Assembly (NCBI GenBank): GCA_021154065.1
Contig: JAJKJG010000384.1
Span: 1 to 6,340, forward strand
DNA length: 6,340 bases
Direction: 5' to 3'
Origin: Methylobacterium sp.
GTDB lineage: Bacteria > Pseudomonadota > Alphaproteobacteria > Rhizobiales > Beijerinckiaceae
Below, piece after piece: positions 4,618-6,340 of the stretch (positions are counted from its first letter, which is position 1; the number at the start of each line of letters is the position of its first letter). The position numbers and the translations under genes were made by a program. The notes below the pieces were generated by a model that made no database searches, was not told the origin of the DNA, and saw nothing but the letters and a program-made list of their open reading frames with translations.

Positions 4618-5787
4618 ATGGATCTCATCGCCTCGACCGCGGACCTTGCAGCGGCCTGTTCGCGTCTCTCCCAGCATCCGTTCGTCACCGTCGACACGGA
4701 GTTCATGCGCGAGACGACCTATTATCCGAAGCTCTGCCTTATCCAGATGGCGACGCCGGACGAGGGCCTGCTCGTCGATCCGCTCGCGCCCGGCCTCGAC
4801 CTGAACCCGTTCCTCGACCTCATGGCCGACGAGCGCGTTATCAAGGTCTTCCATTCGGCGCGGCAGGACCTCGAGATCGTCTGGAACATGGGAGGGATCG
4901 TTCCGCACCCGCTGTTCGACACCCAGGTCGCCGCGATGGTGTGCGGCTACGGCGATTCCGTTTCCTACGAGCAGCTCGTCAACGACCTCGCCAAGGCCCG
5001 CGTCGACAAGTCGTCGCGTTTCACCGACTGGTCGCGCCGGCCGCTCTCTGAGGCGCAGCTCGTCTACGCGCTATCCGACGTCACCCACCTAATCCCTGTC
5101 TACGAGGCGCTGGAAGCGCAGCTTCAGGCGAACGGACGCCACGGCTGGCTCGACGAGGAGATGGGTGTGCTCACCTCGCCCGACACCTACCGGGCCGAGC
5201 CCGAGAACGCCTGGCGGCGGCTCTCCGGGCGGATGCGCAAGGCGCGCGAGATCGCTGTCCTGATGGAGGTCGCGGCTTGGCGCGAGCGCGAGGCGCAAAC
5301 GCGCGACGTGCCGCGCGGACGCGTGCTCAAGGACGACGCGGTGATCGACCTCGCGGTCTCGGCGCCACGCTCGGTGGAGGCGCTCGGCCGGCTGCGCTCG
5401 ATCCCGACCGGCTTCGAGCGCTCGCGCCAGGCGCAGGACATCCTCGCCGCCGTCGAGCGCGGGCTCGCGCGTGACCCGAAGAGCGTGCCGGTGCCGGAGC
5501 GCCCGGCGCGCCGCCAGGCGACCGGGGCCATCGTCGAGCTCCTCAAGGTGCTGCTCAAGGCCGTCGCCGAGGAGGAGCGCGTGGCGCCGAAGATCATCGC
5601 CACCGTCGACGACCTCGAGGCGATCGCCGAGTCGGACACGGCCGACGTCCCGCCGCTGCACGGCTGGCGGCGCGCACTCTTCGGCGACAAGGCGCTGGCG
5701 CTGAAGCACGGGGAATTGGGGCTGTCGGTGCGGAAAGGGCGGGTGACGGTGTCGCCGGTGGCTGTCCCCGAGGCGGTAGAGGCCTGA
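4618..5787 (+). CDS. rnd: Ribonuclease D
   Basis: This is a 3'-to-5' exoribonuclease that trims tRNA precursors and other small structured RNAs in the cytoplasm. At 389 residues it is close to the E. coli enzyme (about 375). The DEDDy exonuclease domain comes first: motif Exo I VDTEF gives D26 and E28, Exo [13 protein letters not shown] gives D84, and Exo [11 protein letters not shown] gives Y150 and D154, so all metal-binding and catalytic residues are present. An HRDC RNA-binding domain follows at about 205-285 ([19 protein letters not shown]...[17 protein letters not shown]). A second, more divergent helical region (about 300-360) completes the C-terminal half. The ATG at 4618 lies right behind the promoter at 4583-4611 and begins the conserved N-terminus. 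The gene is convergent with the ppx-like gene, with 12 bases between their stop codons. Confidence 0.96.
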   Translation: MDLIASTADLAAACSRLSQHPFVTVDTEFMRETTYYPKLCLIQMATPDEGLLVDPLAPGLDLNPFLDLMADERVIKVFHSARQDLEIVWNMGGIVPHPLFDTQVAAMVCGYGDSVSYEQLVNDLAKARVDKSSRFTDWSRRPLSEAQLVYALSDVTHLIPVYEALEAQLQANGRHGWLDEEMGVLTSPDTYRAEPENAWRRLSGRMRKAREIAVLMEVAAWREREAQTRDVPRGRVLKDDAVIDLAVSAPRSVEALGRLRSIPTGFERSRQAQDILAAVERGLARDPKSVPVPERPARRQATGAIVELLKVLLKAVAEEERVAPKIIATVDDLEAIAESDTADVPPLHGWRRALFGDKALALKHGELGLSVRKGRVTVSPVAVPEAVEA

Positions 5788-5799
5788 CGCTCCTGGCCG

Positions 5800-6340
5800 T
5801 TATCCCACCACGTCCACCCGCGCTCCGACATCGAGCAGCCGAGCGAGCTGCTTCAACCTCGCGGTCAGCCGGTCGCTCGCCAGTGCCGCAAGCTCGCGCG
5901 GCAGCTCGAGGACGATGGCGCCGTTGCGCATGACGAGCGGCACGCGCGGCAGCACGCCGGCCATCGCGACCGAGACCGGGTAGGCGACGCGCATCAGGCC
6001 GGCGAGGAGGCGCGCCCGCTGGAACAGGTGCTCGCCGGCGATCTCGCGCAGCTTCGGGCTCGCCTTCTCCGGCTGGAGTCCCTCGTGGCGGAAGAAGACC
6101 GAGAGGCCGAGATAGGCGCGGCCGGCATGGTCGATCGCGACGAAGCCGGCATTGGCGATCAGATTGAAGCTCTGCTCGCCGCGATAGTCCGGGCTCGCCC
6201 GCCAGCCGATGTCGGCGAGGAGGCACGCGGCGTGTCGGTAACGGCGATCCGAGACGGTTTCGGGCAGGCCGGCCGTCTCGACAAAGCGGTCGGTCCAGGC
6301 GCGCAGCTCCCTTGCGTGCGGCGGGGCGCGCGAACGCAAG
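5800..6340 (-). CDS. ppx: Exopolyphosphatase, Ppx/GppA family (C-terminal part; 5' end beyond the window)
   Basis: About 179 C-terminal residues are present. The frame is open to the right edge, and the N-terminal actin-like ATPase-fold domains lie outside. The family degrades inorganic polyphosphate processively (Ppx) or hydrolyses pppGpp (GppA). The visible part corresponds to the C-terminal helical HD-like domain. The segment RYRHAACLLADIGW (about 6243-6202) followed by SPDYRGEQSFNLIANAGFVAIDH is the characteristic stretch of alphaproteobacterial Ppx proteins, and the protein ends in LLDVGARVDVVG with TAA. Family members are about 500 residues, so roughly 320 are missing to the right. The TTG at the window edge is an ordinary leucine codon, not the start. 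From memory of rhizobial genomes, ppx is commonly next to rnd and preceded by ppk. The Ppx-versus-GppA choice is an inference. Confidence 0.85.
   Translation of the reverse strand, partial: LRSRAPPHARELRAWTDRFVETAGLPETVSDRRYRHAACLLADIGWRASPDYRGEQSFNLIANAGFVAIDHAGRAYLGLSVFFRHEGLQPEKASPKLREIAGEHLFQRARLLAGLMRVAYPVSVAMAGVLPRVPLVMRNGAIVLELPRELAALASDRLTARLKQLARLLDVGARVDVVG

Noticed and set aside
5089..5831. Long minus-strand frames opposite rnd
   Set aside because: The plus strand carries all RNase D catalytic residues; the antisense frames have shadow-type composition.

Overview
The window looks like the chromosome of a GC-rich alphaproteobacterium, most likely of the order Hyphomicrobiales (Bradyrhizobium/Rhodopseudomonas-like relatives). 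Three things point there: strongly GC-biased third codon positions, two kinds of dispersed palindromic repeat that I recognise from such genomes (arms CCTCTCCCCGC/GCGGGGAGAGG, and ends CCTCATCCTGAGG/CCTCAGCATGAGG), and an rnd/ppx gene pair.

Positions 1-4080 hold a catabolic/uptake cluster transcribed leftward (minus strand). In transcription order it contains a crotonase-fold (enoyl-CoA hydratase-like) protein (3263-4075), a class III CaiB/BaiF CoA-transferase (1906-3132), the periplasmic binding protein TctC of a tripartite tricarboxylate transporter (717-1715), its small membrane subunit TctB (232-705), and the first eight codons of the large membrane subunit TctA, which runs off the left edge (GTG start at 24). 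The set suggests uptake of a carboxylate, activation by CoA transfer and processing of the CoA ester. The substrate cannot be read from the sequence. Two palindromic repeats sit in the spacers of this cluster: 1766-1882 between the CoA-transferase gene and tctC, and 41-198 between tctB and tctA.

Positions 4081-4617 are mostly non-coding. They contain a textbook EcfG-type general-stress promoter (GGAAC, 16 bases, CGTT at 4299-4323) that reads into a small ORF for a single-pass membrane peptide of about 40 residues (4362-4484). A sigma70-type promoter (4583-4611) follows, placed so that the rnd transcript would start at or next to its ATG.

Positions 4618-6340 are housekeeping: ribonuclease D (rnd, plus strand, 4618-5787), convergent with only 12 bases of spacing to the 3' part of an exopolyphosphatase (Ppx/GppA family, minus strand, 5800 to the right edge).

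The most interesting points are the crotonase that has lost both catalytic glutamates, the EcfG-promoter/micro-membrane-protein unit, the repeats lodged inside the transporter cluster, and the probable leaderless rnd mRNA. I see no CRISPR array, RNA gene, transposase or phage gene, and nothing that clearly amounts to a new multi-gene system.
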